Shown here: positions 1 to 8,656 of the stretch, one piece after another
How positions within the stretch are numbered: position 1 is the stretch's first letter
How the letters are laid out: every line of letters begins with the position of its first letter
DNA from: Actinomadura opuntiae
GTDB taxonomy: Bacteria > Actinomycetota > Actinomycetes > Streptosporangiales > Streptosporangiaceae
Length of the DNA stretch: 64,000 nt
Assembly (NCBI RefSeq): GCF_030283205.1
Contig: NZ_JASNWF010000009.1
Span: forward strand, 310,001-374,000
Direction of reading: 5' to 3'
The notes under the pieces: model-generated
The model's input: the letters and a program-made list of their open reading frames with translations, nothing else
Database searches by the model: none
Told to the model about the DNA's origin: nothing
Position numbers and translations under genes: made by a program

Positions 1-67
1 CGATCAACCGGTCGGCGGCGGCCCGCAACTCGCGCTGCAGCGACTCCTGAGGCTCGGCGGCGGTCAT
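1..67 (-). CDS. Start of small coiled-coil-like protein (DUF6262-type), partial
   Basis: Only the first 22 codons lie in the window, beginning MTAAEPQESLQREL and running off the left edge. The ATG overlaps the TGA of the preceding recombinase gene in an ATGA arrangement, so this is the fourth gene of a translationally coupled unit. The visible stretch is charged and probably helical. Recombinase trios in actinobacteria are commonly followed by a small DUF6262/TnpC-like protein thought to assist transposition. The assignment here rests on position and the short N-terminus alone. Confidence 0.5.
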   Translation of the reverse strand, partial: MTAAEPQESLQRELRAAADRLI

Positions 68-2238
68 GTGGTCGGCTTCTTTCTGGCGGTAACCTGCCCG
101 TGCTCGGCGATGATCTGGTTGAGGTGGTCGAGCTGGCGGCGTTCGCGGTCGAGACGGATCGGCGGGCTGAGATGGTCGTCGACCAGCAGGCGCAAGCGCT
201 CAGCCTGGCGGTGGATGTGCCGCATGTCGCGGTCCGTGCGGGCGAGGTTGCGGCAGCCGGGCCGGCAATCAGCAAGGTCGGGCGTGCCGGATGCATCGGC
301 GGTGTCAGCATCCTGCCGCCTATCTTCCTGCATCTGGCACAGGGCCGTGGACGGATCGAACACGCATGTCATCGCCTCGCCCGGATAGATCTGCAGTGCC
401 GGGTTGGCCAGCACGGATCTGGCCTGGCGTCCGCTGCGGATCACCCGCCCGGCGAAGCGGCCGGTTCCGCCGGTCACGCGTGCGCGGTAGGCGTCGGCGG
501 CGGGGCCGCTGACGTGCTCACCGGCCTGGAGCCGGCGCTCGGCGTCCTCCAAGTCCTCCAGCCGGGTGAGCCATTGCTCCAAGGCCATCTCATCGGGAAA
601 CCCGGAGGCGTAGGTGCCGCTGTAGCCCAGGGTCATCTGGACGTGCAGGTGCGCATACTGCAGGGCGCAGGCGACCAGACCGCGCGGGCGGCGGCAGATG
701 AACCACGCCAGCGTCCGGCGGAACCGCGAGGGCGTGATGGCTCCGCCGGGGTCGGCGGGGATGGTGTCGCGGCGGCCGCGGGCGCGGCAGTAGGCGTTCA
801 CCCAGTCGATGAACTCGGTGATGGTCTCGCCGATCTCGGCGGTGCTTTTGGCCCGGTCCCGGCCCGAGGGTTTCTTGCCCAGCACCACGGCCGAGAACAG
901 CAGGTCGCTGGCGTGCATCTGTTCCAGCGCGCCGACCGCGCGGGCGACGGGCTCGGCGACCACCCATGGGTGCTCGCGGATCTGCCCTTCGGGCATCTTG
1001 GCTCCATGGCTGTCTCGGGCGCCCTTCCATTTGCGGCCGTGCATCAGCCACAGCCTGCTGGCCGGGTCGTAGTCGATGCAGCCGCGGCGCAGGCTGAGCA
1101 CCTCCCCCACCCGGGCGCCCGACAGGTAGCAGATCACCACCGCGCACGCGCCGACCAGGACCCGCGTCAACTGCTCCACCTGGTGATAGTCGATCGCCTC
1201 CAGCCACGGCCGCCCACCCAGCAGCCCCGACACCGGGTGGTCAAGGTGGGCGCCGTTGACGATCGGCAGGCCGGACTGGGCGAACAGCACCCGGTGCGGG
1301 GAGATCTGCACTCCGTGGGGTGCGGTGTCCATCAACCGCGCCAGCTGCGGCCAGTCCAGTTCGATTTCCCCGCGGGGGTTGACGCGGCCCGGCAGCGGGC
1401 GGCCGCCGGCGCGCAGCCGCTCGATCAGGGCGGTGATGTCGCGGTACAGGCCGCCGTGCGGTCCCTTGCCGCTGCGATGCGGGTATCGGGTGCGGCGGTC
1501 GGCGCCGCGCTGCCCGTGGAACGGCCGTACCTCCTGCAGCGCGGCGATGATGTCGCCGGAGAAGTCCTCGGCGAACCGCAGCGCCCACGCCAGCAGCGGC
1601 TCCATCGTCTCCGCGGCGATCCGCGGCGTCCGGTTCTCGATCCGCCGCCCGCGCGGCGAACGGCCCAGCAGCGCGCGGCTGTCTTGCCCGCCCCACGGCA
1701 CCGGCTCGGGCAGCCGCACCGGCGGCGGCAGCAGTTCGCGGAACACCCACATGCGGCGCACCACGTTCACGATGTCGACACGGTCGCTGTGGGAGTAGGC
1801 CGACTCCAGCAGATCGGCGACAAAGCCGTCATAGTGCGCGCTGGTGACATCGGCGAGCCGTTCCACCCCGCGGGCTTCAAGCCAGCTGAGGAAGGTCCGG
1901 ACCCGGCGGGCCACCACCATGTGGCTGTACACCGCCAACCGGGTCATCCGTGCGTGCTTGAGGACCGGTGGGGTGCCGGTGTTCAGCTCCGCCCACACAT
2001 AATGCTTGGCCGCCGGCACGAACGGGCGCGGCACCCGGCCGAACCCGATCGTCATCGTGGTGTAGTGGTCTTCGAAGATGGCCGGGGACAGGTTCCAGCG
2101 CGCATCCCCGAACACCGACAGCCCGGCAGGGTCGGCGTCGGGTCTCAGCCTGCGGTTGACCAGCACCGGCGTGGCCGGCCCCGGATAAGGACCGGCGGAC
2201 GGATCGCTGTGCCCCGCAGGGGCCGATGAGGTGTTCAC
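64..2238 (-). CDS. Tyrosine recombinase, third of a trio
   Basis: 724-aa protein when started at the GTG whose last bases overlap the TGA of the upstream recombinase (GTGA overlap). An in-frame extension upstream lies wholly inside the upstream gene and is rejected. The catalytic half shows the arginine I box (LSGARVGEVLSL) and a box II-like SRFRRTLAWF, in which the usual first histidine is replaced. It ends with a region containing LGYSGTYASGF in place of the canonical GHxxxxxTxxxY. The central part is unusually long for a phage-type integrase. It probably acts with its two upstream partners in strand exchange for the same mobile element. Whether this subunit is itself catalytic is uncertain because the second-box histidine is not evident. 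Confidence 0.85.
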   Translation of the reverse strand: MNTSSAPAGHSDPSAGPYPGPATPVLVNRRLRPDADPAGLSVFGDARWNLSPAIFEDHYTTMTIGFGRVPRPFVPAAKHYVWAELNTGTPPVLKHARMTRLAVYSHMVVARRVRTFLSWLEARGVERLADVTSAHYDGFVADLLESAYSHSDRVDIVNVVRRMWVFRELLPPPVRLPEPVPWGGQDSRALLGRSPRGRRIENRTPRIAAETMEPLLAWALRFAEDFSGDIIAALQEVRPFHGQRGADRRTRYPHRSGKGPHGGLYRDITALIERLRAGGRPLPGRVNPRGEIELDWPQLARLMDTAPHGVQISPHRVLFAQSGLPIVNGAHLDHPVSGLLGGRPWLEAIDYHQVEQLTRVLVGACAVVICYLSGARVGEVLSLRRGCIDYDPASRLWLMHGRKWKGARDSHGAKMPEGQIREHPWVVAEPVARAVGALEQMHASDLLFSAVVLGKKPSGRDRAKSTAEIGETITEFIDWVNAYCRARGRRDTIPADPGGAITPSRFRRTLAWFICRRPRGLVACALQYAHLHVQMTLGYSGTYASGFPDEMALEQWLTRLEDLEDAERRLQAGEHVSGPAADAYRARVTGGTGRFAGRVIRSGRQARSVLANPALQIYPGEAMTCVFDPSTALCQMQEDRRQDADTADASGTPDLADCRPGCRNLARTDRDMRHIHRQAERLRLLVDDHLSPPIRLDRERRQLDHLNQIIAEHGQVTARKKPTT

Positions 2239-4121
2239 ACGTGATCCAGTTCTCCGGTCAGCAGCCGTTCCACCAGCCTGCGTTCGTGGTCGGTGACGGC
2301 CGATCTCGCCTGCTGAACCGCGGCCGCCGGTGCCTGGCTGAGCAGGTCGGACAGCTGGGCGTGCGGCCGGCCGAACCGCCGCGCCCATCCCAGCGGTGCC
2401 ATCTGCGCCCGTCGTTGCTCCAACGCATCCAACGCGGCTGCTTGGACCGGCAGATGCCGCGGCAGCGCTCGCGCGCACGGGCACCCCAGACATTTCAAGA
2501 ACGACGCGGTACATGACGCGCCGGCAGCATCGAAGGGACTCGATGCGGGGTCGGTGCAGCCGGCGAGCACCGTGTCGGCCTCGCCACTGATCAGCCGCTG
2601 CAGCACCGCCGCGCTGACCCCATGCCGGCGGGCCTCACCCCGCGGGTCGCGCAAGGCTCGCGCGATGTCCTGCTCCGACAGGGAGGTCAGCGCGGCCACA
2701 GCCCGCGCCTTGCGGGTCTGCTCGGCCAGCACGTCGGCGACCACCCGCTGGTAGTCGCCGAACGCGGTGCTGTCACGGGCCAGGTACTGGTCGGCCAAGG
2801 TGGCGTCGGTGTGCGCGACCGGCCGCTGCTCGCGCTGCAGATGCGTCTTGCGCATCCGCGCGAAGGTCACCTCCAGCGGCTGCGGCTCTCCCGCGGCGGA
2901 GCGGTCCACCAGACCGGCGGCGGTGGCCCACTGGCCGTCGTCGAAGATCGAGGTCCGCAGCCCCACCCGGAACCCCTGGCCGGGGCGGCCCGTCACCGAC
3001 CACGACACCATCAACCGGTCCGCCCCGGTGATCCGCCGCGCCGCCGCCGTCAACTCCAACAGCAGCATGTACACCCCGAACGGTGTGTGCAGCTGGTCGC
3101 GCCCCGACAACACCACCTGCCGCGACGGGGCCAGCGCCCACGCGGGCAGATCACTCAAGGCGACCGTCATGAACCGCCGCGTGCCGCGGCGGGCCTTGAC
3201 CAACTCCACCACCGCGGTCGCCACCCCACCGGCGAACCCGTCGGGCCGACGGTGAGCGGCCGGCGCCTGACAGATCGAGCTGCCGTTATGGCCGGTCATC
3301 CGAACCAACAGCAAAGCACCGGCGGCGAGCTCGAACCCGCGCGGGTGCAAGGCGTGCATGAGGTCCTCACGGTTGCCGTGCCGCCCCACCCAAGGGGCCA
3401 GATACGACGAGGACCTGCTGCGCCGGGGCAGCTCACCGGTCCGGTCCACCAGATCCAGCACCCGGCAGTACTCCTCCTGGCACTCATCGGCAACGACGCT
3501 GGTGTCGCCGTTGCGCCACCGCTCCAGCAACTCGCGGTTGCCGCCGATCCGCTCCGCCGCCCCGCGCAGCACCGCCCGAGCCGCCTGCACAATCCGCCGC
3601 TCTTCCTCCTCGGGGTAGCTGCCCCGCTGGCACCCCAGCCGGCGAGGGAGGGTCGTCGGTGCGGCCAGCGCGTTGACCAACCGCGGATCCAATCCCTCCA
3701 CCCGGCGCAGTACCGCCTTGAGAAGGCCGACCTCAAAGGGCAGCGCCGTCTTGGTCTTACGCTTAAGCACGTACCGGTCCAGCAGCACCGGCTGCAGATC
3801 AACCGGTGTCAGCGGCACCGGATCGCACGCGGCGACCACCTCGGCGAATCCCCGCAACACTCGAAAGACGTTGCCAGCGCTGTGCCCCGAGCCCACCGTC
3901 CCCGACGGCCCGACATGGGCGTCGAACGCCCTGGCCATCGCCACCCGCAAAGCCCGGCTCACCGGCAAGACCGCGAAGTCGAAATCACAGGTCGCACCAC
4001 CGCGCTCGGGAAAGAACCGCACCCGGCACTCGTCCCCGTCGGCGAACACCCGCTGCGGCGGTTCCCAACCCGGCTGCGGCAACCCGGCCGGGCGCCCGGC
4101 CGCTCCTCGACCGGTCACCAC
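2235..4121 (-). CDS. Tyrosine recombinase-like protein, second of a trio
   Basis: 628-aa protein starting at GTG; a second GTG one codon later would give a clean GTGA overlap with the TGA of the first recombinase. The middle subunit of recombinase trios is the most diverged, and that holds here. A hydrophobic helix followed by RMTGHNGSS occupies the position of the catalytic core, and RMRKTHLQR stands near the box II position, but no full R-H-R-H-Y set can be assigned by eye. A cysteine group (CTDPASS, CTASFLKCLGCPC) near the C-terminus may bind metal, a feature also seen in large trio recombinases. Coupling to both neighbours indicates a three-subunit machine. Identification rests on context plus weak motifs. 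Confidence 0.75.
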   Translation of the reverse strand: MVTGRGAAGRPAGLPQPGWEPPQRVFADGDECRVRFFPERGGATCDFDFAVLPVSRALRVAMARAFDAHVGPSGTVGSGHSAGNVFRVLRGFAEVVAACDPVPLTPVDLQPVLLDRYVLKRKTKTALPFEVGLLKAVLRRVEGLDPRLVNALAAPTTLPRRLGCQRGSYPEEEERRIVQAARAVLRGAAERIGGNRELLERWRNGDTSVVADECQEEYCRVLDLVDRTGELPRRSRSSSYLAPWVGRHGNREDLMHALHPRGFELAAGALLLVRMTGHNGSSICQAPAAHRRPDGFAGGVATAVVELVKARRGTRRFMTVALSDLPAWALAPSRQVVLSGRDQLHTPFGVYMLLLELTAAARRITGADRLMVSWSVTGRPGQGFRVGLRTSIFDDGQWATAAGLVDRSAAGEPQPLEVTFARMRKTHLQREQRPVAHTDATLADQYLARDSTAFGDYQRVVADVLAEQTRKARAVAALTSLSEQDIARALRDPRGEARRHGVSAAVLQRLISGEADTVLAGCTDPASSPFDAAGASCTASFLKCLGCPCARALPRHLPVQAAALDALEQRRAQMAPLGWARRFGRPHAQLSDLLSQAPAAAVQQARSAVTDHERRLVERLLTGELDHV

Positions 4122-5629
4122 TCCCAGGCTCCGTCTCCTGCGCGTGCTGCCAACTCCGGCTCAGCGAAGGGATCGCCAAGCACCCGCGGCTCGCCCGCGA
4201 ACAGATCACCAAGCAGTGTCGACGCCGCAACCCCCTCGGCATGCGACAGCAGCAACTCCACCTCCAGCGACCGGAACGGCTCGAGATACACCGCCATCGT
4301 CGTCTGCGGATTCCGGTGCCCCAGCAAGGTCTGCACCAAGCTCCATGTGCTGCCGAACTCAGCGCGGAAATCCTTGGTCTCCTCGCCCGACAGGTGCGCC
4401 ACCCGCCGCCCGTAGATCATGCGGCCCACCGCGAACCAGCGCAGCGCGAACGAATGCCGCAGCATGTGCGGCGCGCCGGCGAAACCCGCCAACCCCATCC
4501 GCGCCAGCCGCCGGTTGGCGGTCGCAAAAGTGTGATGCCACCCGTGCGGCGCCCGCGGCATCCCATCCTCATTCAGCCACACCGCAACCGGCTCCAGCCC
4601 ATCCCCGCTCTCCCGGAACAGCCGACGACGTTCCCAAGGCGCGAGCGCATCAAGCGACACCGTTTTCAAGGCACCGCAGGAGCGCCTTACTTCCATCCGC
4701 CGCCGCCCCATCGCCCGCACCATCACCAGCACGTCGTCCAACCGCTCATAGCGCCCCGCAGCACGAGCCCGCCCCACGGCCCTCGCCCGCTCCCCCTCGA
4801 TGTAGCTGAGCGTCTCGGCCAGCACCGACCGGGGCATCCAGTACCTGCGGCCGTATCCGCCCTTGGCGACCGCATCAGCTAACCGGCACGTCCGGTACTG
4901 CCGGGCCGGATCATCATCCGGCAACTCAACGTCCAGCACCAACGCCCACTCAGTCAACCGCAAACCCGTCCCGTACAACCCCTCGGCGAACGCCGCATCA
5001 CGCTGCGGATTACGCCCCCGCCACGACGGATCATCGACCCCATCGGCGGTCAAGCCCAGCAACCCCAGATCCCGATAGCGCGCATACCCCTGCGGATCGA
5101 ACCACTTCACGTCGCTGTCACGAACCGCCGCCGGCGCCGCCGCCACCTTCTCCACCCGCCCCGCACCAGGCACGTACAGGGTGCGCATGAGCACCGGCGA
5201 CACCACCCCGTGCGTCCGCTCTGCCCACCCGTAGAACTGCTTCAACACGGTCAGATCGGTGTGGACCGTACCCGCGCGGACGCGCCGGTCGTTACCCGGA
5301 TCCTGCAACCGCCACGACTTGAAATCCTCGACCCGCGACGGCGTGGCCTCATCCCACGCCGTATCGACACATTCCAAGAAATTCAGCCACACCCGCAAGC
5401 ACGTGGCGTACTTCCTCCACGTCGACCTGGCCAACGACCGCATCTCCAGCGAGGCAAACCACCCGTTGACCCGGCGATCGGGACGGCCTGACGGCGACAG
5501 CAGGAATGGTTGGCCCTCCCGCCGTCGTCGAGCGACCCGTTGCAACGCGGCCTCCGCTCGCATGACGACCGGATCGCTCCGGACGGAGACGGGACGCCCT
5601 GCTCGGCAGTAGTACAACTCCCATGGCAC
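4115..5629 (-). CDS. Tyrosine recombinase, first of a trio
   Basis: 504-aa site-specific recombinase with a complete active site: Arg224 (TGLRLTEWAL), His388-x-x-Arg391 (HMLRHSF), His438 (LLGHRNPQTT) and candidate nucleophile Tyr448. The N-terminal 60-160 region looks like a SAM-like core-binding domain. The GTG at 5629 is chosen because a GGTGGCAGGG stretch lies just upstream and because the in-frame extension to 5704 is cysteine-rich and lies in DNA that codes for a TPR protein on the other strand. It is the first gene of an overlap-coupled operon with two more recombinases and a small fourth gene. This resembles RIT (recombinase-in-trio) elements and the Tn554 tnpABC layout. Confidence 0.88.
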   Translation of the reverse strand: MPWELYYCRAGRPVSVRSDPVVMRAEAALQRVARRRREGQPFLLSPSGRPDRRVNGWFASLEMRSLARSTWRKYATCLRVWLNFLECVDTAWDEATPSRVEDFKSWRLQDPGNDRRVRAGTVHTDLTVLKQFYGWAERTHGVVSPVLMRTLYVPGAGRVEKVAAAPAAVRDSDVKWFDPQGYARYRDLGLLGLTADGVDDPSWRGRNPQRDAAFAEGLYGTGLRLTEWALVLDVELPDDDPARQYRTCRLADAVAKGGYGRRYWMPRSVLAETLSYIEGERARAVGRARAAGRYERLDDVLVMVRAMGRRRMEVRRSCGALKTVSLDALAPWERRRLFRESGDGLEPVAVWLNEDGMPRAPHGWHHTFATANRRLARMGLAGFAGAPHMLRHSFALRWFAVGRMIYGRRVAHLSGEETKDFRAEFGSTWSLVQTLLGHRNPQTTMAVYLEPFRSLEVELLLSHAEGVAASTLLGDLFAGEPRVLGDPFAEPELAARAGDGAWEW

Positions 5630-5648
5630 CCGGCGACCCTGCCACCTG

Positions 5649-6548
5649 GTGCAACACGAGGCTTCGCAACACGCCGACCTGCTAGAGAAGCTCGGAATCG
5701 TCAATGACTACGGCCATCAGATCTACCGCCGACCGCTCGAGGTGCTCGTTCCGGCGCTCACCGCCGACATCATCGCGGTAGGCGAACTCCTCAAAGAGGC
5801 CCGTCCGCCGCGCGAGCAGACCGGATTGCTCCGGGCGAGCGCCGGGCTCACGGGCGTTCTGGCCGAGACGTTGGCCAAGGGCGGCGACGACCGTGCCGCC
5901 CGCCGGGCGTGGAACACGGCGCGCCGAGCGGCCGACGCGTCAGGCGACCGCGTGCTGCGCGTCTGGGTGCGCGGGAGAGCGGCACAGCACGCGGGCTGGG
6001 CGGGCAGTTCACATCAGACCCTCATGACCATGGTGAGGGACGCCGAGCAGATCGCCGGTGGTGTCCCATCCTCCGGGCTCGCGCGTGCGTACGCTGCGGG
6101 CGCCTACGGAGCCGCCTCCTACGGCGACATCGCCACGGCGCGCGCCAATCTCGACAAGCTCAAGCGCACATTCGAGCGTCTATCGCCCGGTCCTGGTGAA
6201 CCGACCATCCTGGACTTCCAGGAGAGCCAGCTTCACTGGAATGAGGCGTACGTTCACGTCGTCGGCGGCGATAAACGAGCGGTGGCCACGGTCGAATACG
6301 CAGAGAAGCTCTACCCTTCCACCGCGAATGGACCGCTCGTCAATCTCCACCTCATGCGTGCCATCGACCTGATCAAGCAGGGCGAGCTGGGCGTGGGAGC
6401 GGAGGTGGCCGTCACGTCGTTGGCGGGGCAACCCCGTCCCGCCATGGCCCAGCGACAACTGGTCGGCCAGGTGCTTGAGACTCTCCCCGCGAGCGCGCGG
6501 GCGCTACCCGCCGCCAGGGAGCTGCGAAGCCTCATCTCCGCCGCCTAA
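5649..6548 (+). pseudogene. XRE/TPR regulator, C-terminal part, truncated by the recombinase element
   Basis: About 299 codons of alpha-helical, TPR-like sequence (segments LLRASAGLTGVLAETLAKG, GLARAYAAGAYGAASYGD). It matches the C-terminal half of the actinobacterial regulators that carry an N-terminal XRE helix-turn-helix. No HTH is encoded upstream. The open frame runs into the 5' end of the divergent recombinase gene, and an in-frame stop lies near 5610. The first in-frame GTG at 5649 has no convincing ribosome binding site. The simplest reading is that the element replaced the 5' half of this gene. It could still be translated as a TPR-only fragment. Confidence 0.7.
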
Positions 6549-6557
6549 CCGCAGGCC

Positions 6558-6583
6558 GGACGGCATCATCCGGCATGCCGTCC
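6558..6583. terminator. Hairpin between convergent genes
   Basis: GGACGGCAT and ATGCCGTCC form a perfect 9-bp stem around an 8-nt loop. It lies between the ends of the TPR gene and the convergent small gene, and probably terminates transcription in both directions. No U-tract is seen, which is usual in actinobacteria. Confidence 0.55.
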
Positions 6584-6641
6584 CGCGCCAGGTGCGGCGT
6601 CTCGGACGCGGTACGAGCTGGGCTACCTCGCTCCGGGGACG

Positions 6642-6929
6642 TCACACGGAGTCGGACGACACCAGCGCACCGTCGACCCACACCCGGACGGCCTGCGGTC
6701 TGACACCGGCGAGCAGCAGCTTGCGCCTCTTCTCGATCACCACGGAATGCCGTTCCTCCACGCCGACCTCGAAGGTCCAGTGCTCGGCGAGGCTCAGCGA
6801 GAACAGGTGGAGCTCTTGCGTGACGGGAACGCCGTCGACGGTGATGACCAGGTGCCCCGTCCACTTGTCGAATGAGAAGGCCACCCGGTGGGTCTCCGCC
6901 TGGCCGACGTCGAACCACAAGGTGGTCAT
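6642..6929 (-). CDS. FAIM1-like small beta protein, function unknown
   Basis: 95-aa protein starting at ATG 6929; the longer frame upstream has no family resemblance and enters the next gene's promoter. It shows alternating hydrophobic beta strands (TLWFDVGQAETHRVAFSFD, LVITVDGVPV, FEVGVEERHSVVIEKRRK). This pattern belongs to a conserved actinobacterial family that I recall as resembling eukaryotic Fas apoptosis inhibitory molecule 1. No catalytic motif is visible and no function is established. It is divergent from the YCII/ECF42 operon, with about 100 bp between the starts. Confidence 0.65.
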   Translation of the reverse strand: MTTLWFDVGQAETHRVAFSFDKWTGHLVITVDGVPVTQELHLFSLSLAEHWTFEVGVEERHSVVIEKRRKLLLAGVRPQAVRVWVDGALVSSDSV

Positions 6930-6968
6930 GCCGCCCCGCGGACTCGCCGGAAAATCATCGGGGCGAGG

Positions 6969-6995
6969 TGTCGATTTCGGGGGGTGGGGTGCGTC
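6969..6995 (+). promoter_or_regulatory. Candidate ECF42-type autoregulated promoter
   Basis: TGTCGA at 6969-6974 is followed 17 nt later by CGTC at 6992-6995. This fits the TGTCGA / CG(A/T)C promoter I recall for ECF42 sigma factors, and it lies 38 bp upstream of the DGPF/YCII gene that heads the ECF42 operon. It is therefore probably the self-recognised promoter of the operon. Confidence 0.5.
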
Positions 6996-7032
6996 ATTAT
7001 CTCGCAACCGTCCGAGGCGTGAGGAGTGCGTG

Positions 7033-7386
7033 ATGAAGTACCTGCTGCTGATCAATACGAGGGCGCCCGAGTCCACGGAGGACTTCCCGGCGGGGGAGCC
7101 GAGCGTGGAGGAGTTCATGGCGTACGAGAAGGCCGTCGGCGACGCCGGGGTCAAGCTCGACGGGAACGCGCTGGACCTCGCCACCGGGACGACCGTGCAC
7201 GTGCGGCCGGACGGGGAGCGCGTCGTGACGGACGGGCCGTTCGCCGAGACGCGGGAGATCGTCGGCGGCTACTACCTGATCGACGTCCCCGACCTGGACG
7301 CGGCGCTGGACTGGGCGGCGCGCTGCCCCGGGGCGCGGTACGGGACCGTCGAGGTCCGCACGGTGTGGGAGCCGGACGCGTCGTGA
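7033..7386 (+). CDS. DGPF/YCII-domain protein, partner of ECF42 sigma factor
   Basis: 117-aa YCII (DGPF) protein with the diagnostic VTDGPFAETREIVGGYY segment at residues 57-73 and a ferredoxin-like fold pattern. GAGGAG six bases upstream supports the ATG at 7033; an adjacent GTG is possible. Its stop overlaps the GTG of the following sigma factor in a GTGA arrangement. DGPF proteins are the standard genomic partners of ECF42 sigma factors, but published work shows they are not conventional anti-sigma factors, so their biochemical role is open. The operon is probably driven by the TGTCGA promoter just upstream. Confidence 0.88.
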   Translation: MKYLLLINTRAPESTEDFPAGEPSVEEFMAYEKAVGDAGVKLDGNALDLATGTTVHVRPDGERVVTDGPFAETREIVGGYYLIDVPDLDAALDWAARCPGARYGTVEVRTVWEPDAS

Positions 7387-8633
7387 GCGGGGGGCGGGCG
7401 GCCCGCTCCGTGGAGGCGGTGTTCCGCGAGGACCGGGGCCGGCTGCTCGCCCTGCTCGCCGCCCGGTTCGGGGATCTCGACCTGGCCGAGGAGGTCGTCT
7501 CCGACGCGATGGAGGCCGCGCTGGAGCGGTGGCCGGCCGACGGGGTACCGGACAAGCCGCTGGCGTGGCTGCTGACGGTGGCCCGCCGCAAGGCGCTCGA
7601 CCGGATCCGCCGCGACCGGGCGCACGCGGCAAGGCTGGCGGCGCTGCGGGTGGAGAGCGACCGGGCTGCCGCGGCGCCTGCGGAGCCCGGCTTCGACGAC
7701 ATTCCGGACGAGCGGCTGCGGCTGTTCTTCACCTGCTGCCATCCCGCGCTGGCGGAGGAGGCGCGGACCGCGTTGATGCTGCGCTTCCTCGCGGGCCTGA
7801 CGACGCCGGAGGTGGCCCGCGCGTTCCTGGTGCCGACCGCGACGATGGCGCAGCGGATCGTCCGCGCGAAACGCAAGATCCGTGACGCGCGCATCCCGTT
7901 TCGCGTGCTGGGGCCGGACGAGCTGCCCGCGCGGCTGCCCGCCGTGCTCCGCGCCGTCTACCTGGTCTTCACCGAGGGCTATGCCGCCAGTTCGGGCGAC
8001 GACCTGCTGCGGCCCGGGTTGGCGGACGAGGCCGTCCGGCTCGCCCGGATCCTGCACGGCCTGCTGCCGGGGGAGCGGGAGGTCACGGGGCTGCTCGCGC
8101 TGCTGGTCCTCACCGACGCGCGGCGCGCGGCGCGGGTCGACGCGGCGGGGAACCAGGTGCTTCTCGAGGACCAGGACCGCGCGCTGTGGGACGCCGACCT
8201 CATCGCCGAGGGGCGCAGGCTCGTGGTGCCGGCGCTGACCGGTCCCGGCGTCGGGCCCTACGCCGTGCAGGCGGCGATCGCGGCGCTGCACGACGAGGCG
8301 GTCGGCTTCGACGCCACCGACTGGCCGCAGATCGTTGCGCTCTACGACGTGCTGCTGCGGATCGACCCGTCCCCGCTCGTCGCGCTGAACCGGGCGATGG
8401 CCGCCGCCATGCGCGACGGGCCGGAGGTGGGCCTCGCCCTGCTGGACGACCTGTCCGATGCCGCGGAACTGCGCCGCTACCACCTGTTCCACGCGGCGCG
8501 CGCCGACCTGCTGAGCCGCCTCGGCCGCACCGCCGAGGCGGTCGGCGCCTACCGCGCCGCGCTGGCCCTCGTCGGCAACGAACCGGAGCGCGCCACGTTC
8601 CAGCGCAAGCTCACCGCCCTCATCGCCCGCTGA
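7383..8633 (+). CDS. ECF42-type RNA polymerase sigma factor with TPR-like C-terminal extension
   Basis: 416-aa sigma factor starting at the GTG that overlaps the stop of the DGPF gene. Region 2 covers about residues 10-75 (DLDLAEEVVSDAMEAALERW, WLLTVARRKALDRIRR). Region 4 covers about 105-165 (LRLFFTCCHPAL, LRFLAGLTTPEVARAFLV, TMAQRIVRAKRKIR). A long helical C-terminal domain of the DUF6596/TPR type follows, with YLVFTEGYAAS and the LNRAMA motif near residue 337. This extension is essential for activity in studied ECF42 proteins. Length and operon partner are typical. No membrane anti-sigma factor is adjacent. Confidence 0.92.
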   Translation: MSGGRAARSVEAVFREDRGRLLALLAARFGDLDLAEEVVSDAMEAALERWPADGVPDKPLAWLLTVARRKALDRIRRDRAHAARLAALRVESDRAAAAPAEPGFDDIPDERLRLFFTCCHPALAEEARTALMLRFLAGLTTPEVARAFLVPTATMAQRIVRAKRKIRDARIPFRVLGPDELPARLPAVLRAVYLVFTEGYAASSGDDLLRPGLADEAVRLARILHGLLPGEREVTGLLALLVLTDARRAARVDAAGNQVLLEDQDRALWDADLIAEGRRLVVPALTGPGVGPYAVQAAIAALHDEAVGFDATDWPQIVALYDVLLRIDPSPLVALNRAMAAAMRDGPEVGLALLDDLSDAAELRRYHLFHAARADLLSRLGRTAEAVGAYRAALALVGNEPERATFQRKLTALIAR

Positions 8634-8656
8634 CGCGTCTGGAATGATCACTGCTC

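Noticed and set aside
100..2229. Long plus-strand open frame opposite the third recombinase
   Set aside because: Antisense shadow of a G+C-rich gene: composition is Arg/Ala/Gly-rich with no family resemblance, and the minus strand has clear recombinase motifs.
2239..2514. N-terminal extension of the third recombinase
   Set aside because: It lies entirely within the second recombinase gene; the GTGA overlap gives a better start.
5630..5704. Extension of the first recombinase start to 5704
   Set aside because: The extra 25 residues are cysteine/serine-rich and run into DNA that encodes the TPR fragment on the other strand.
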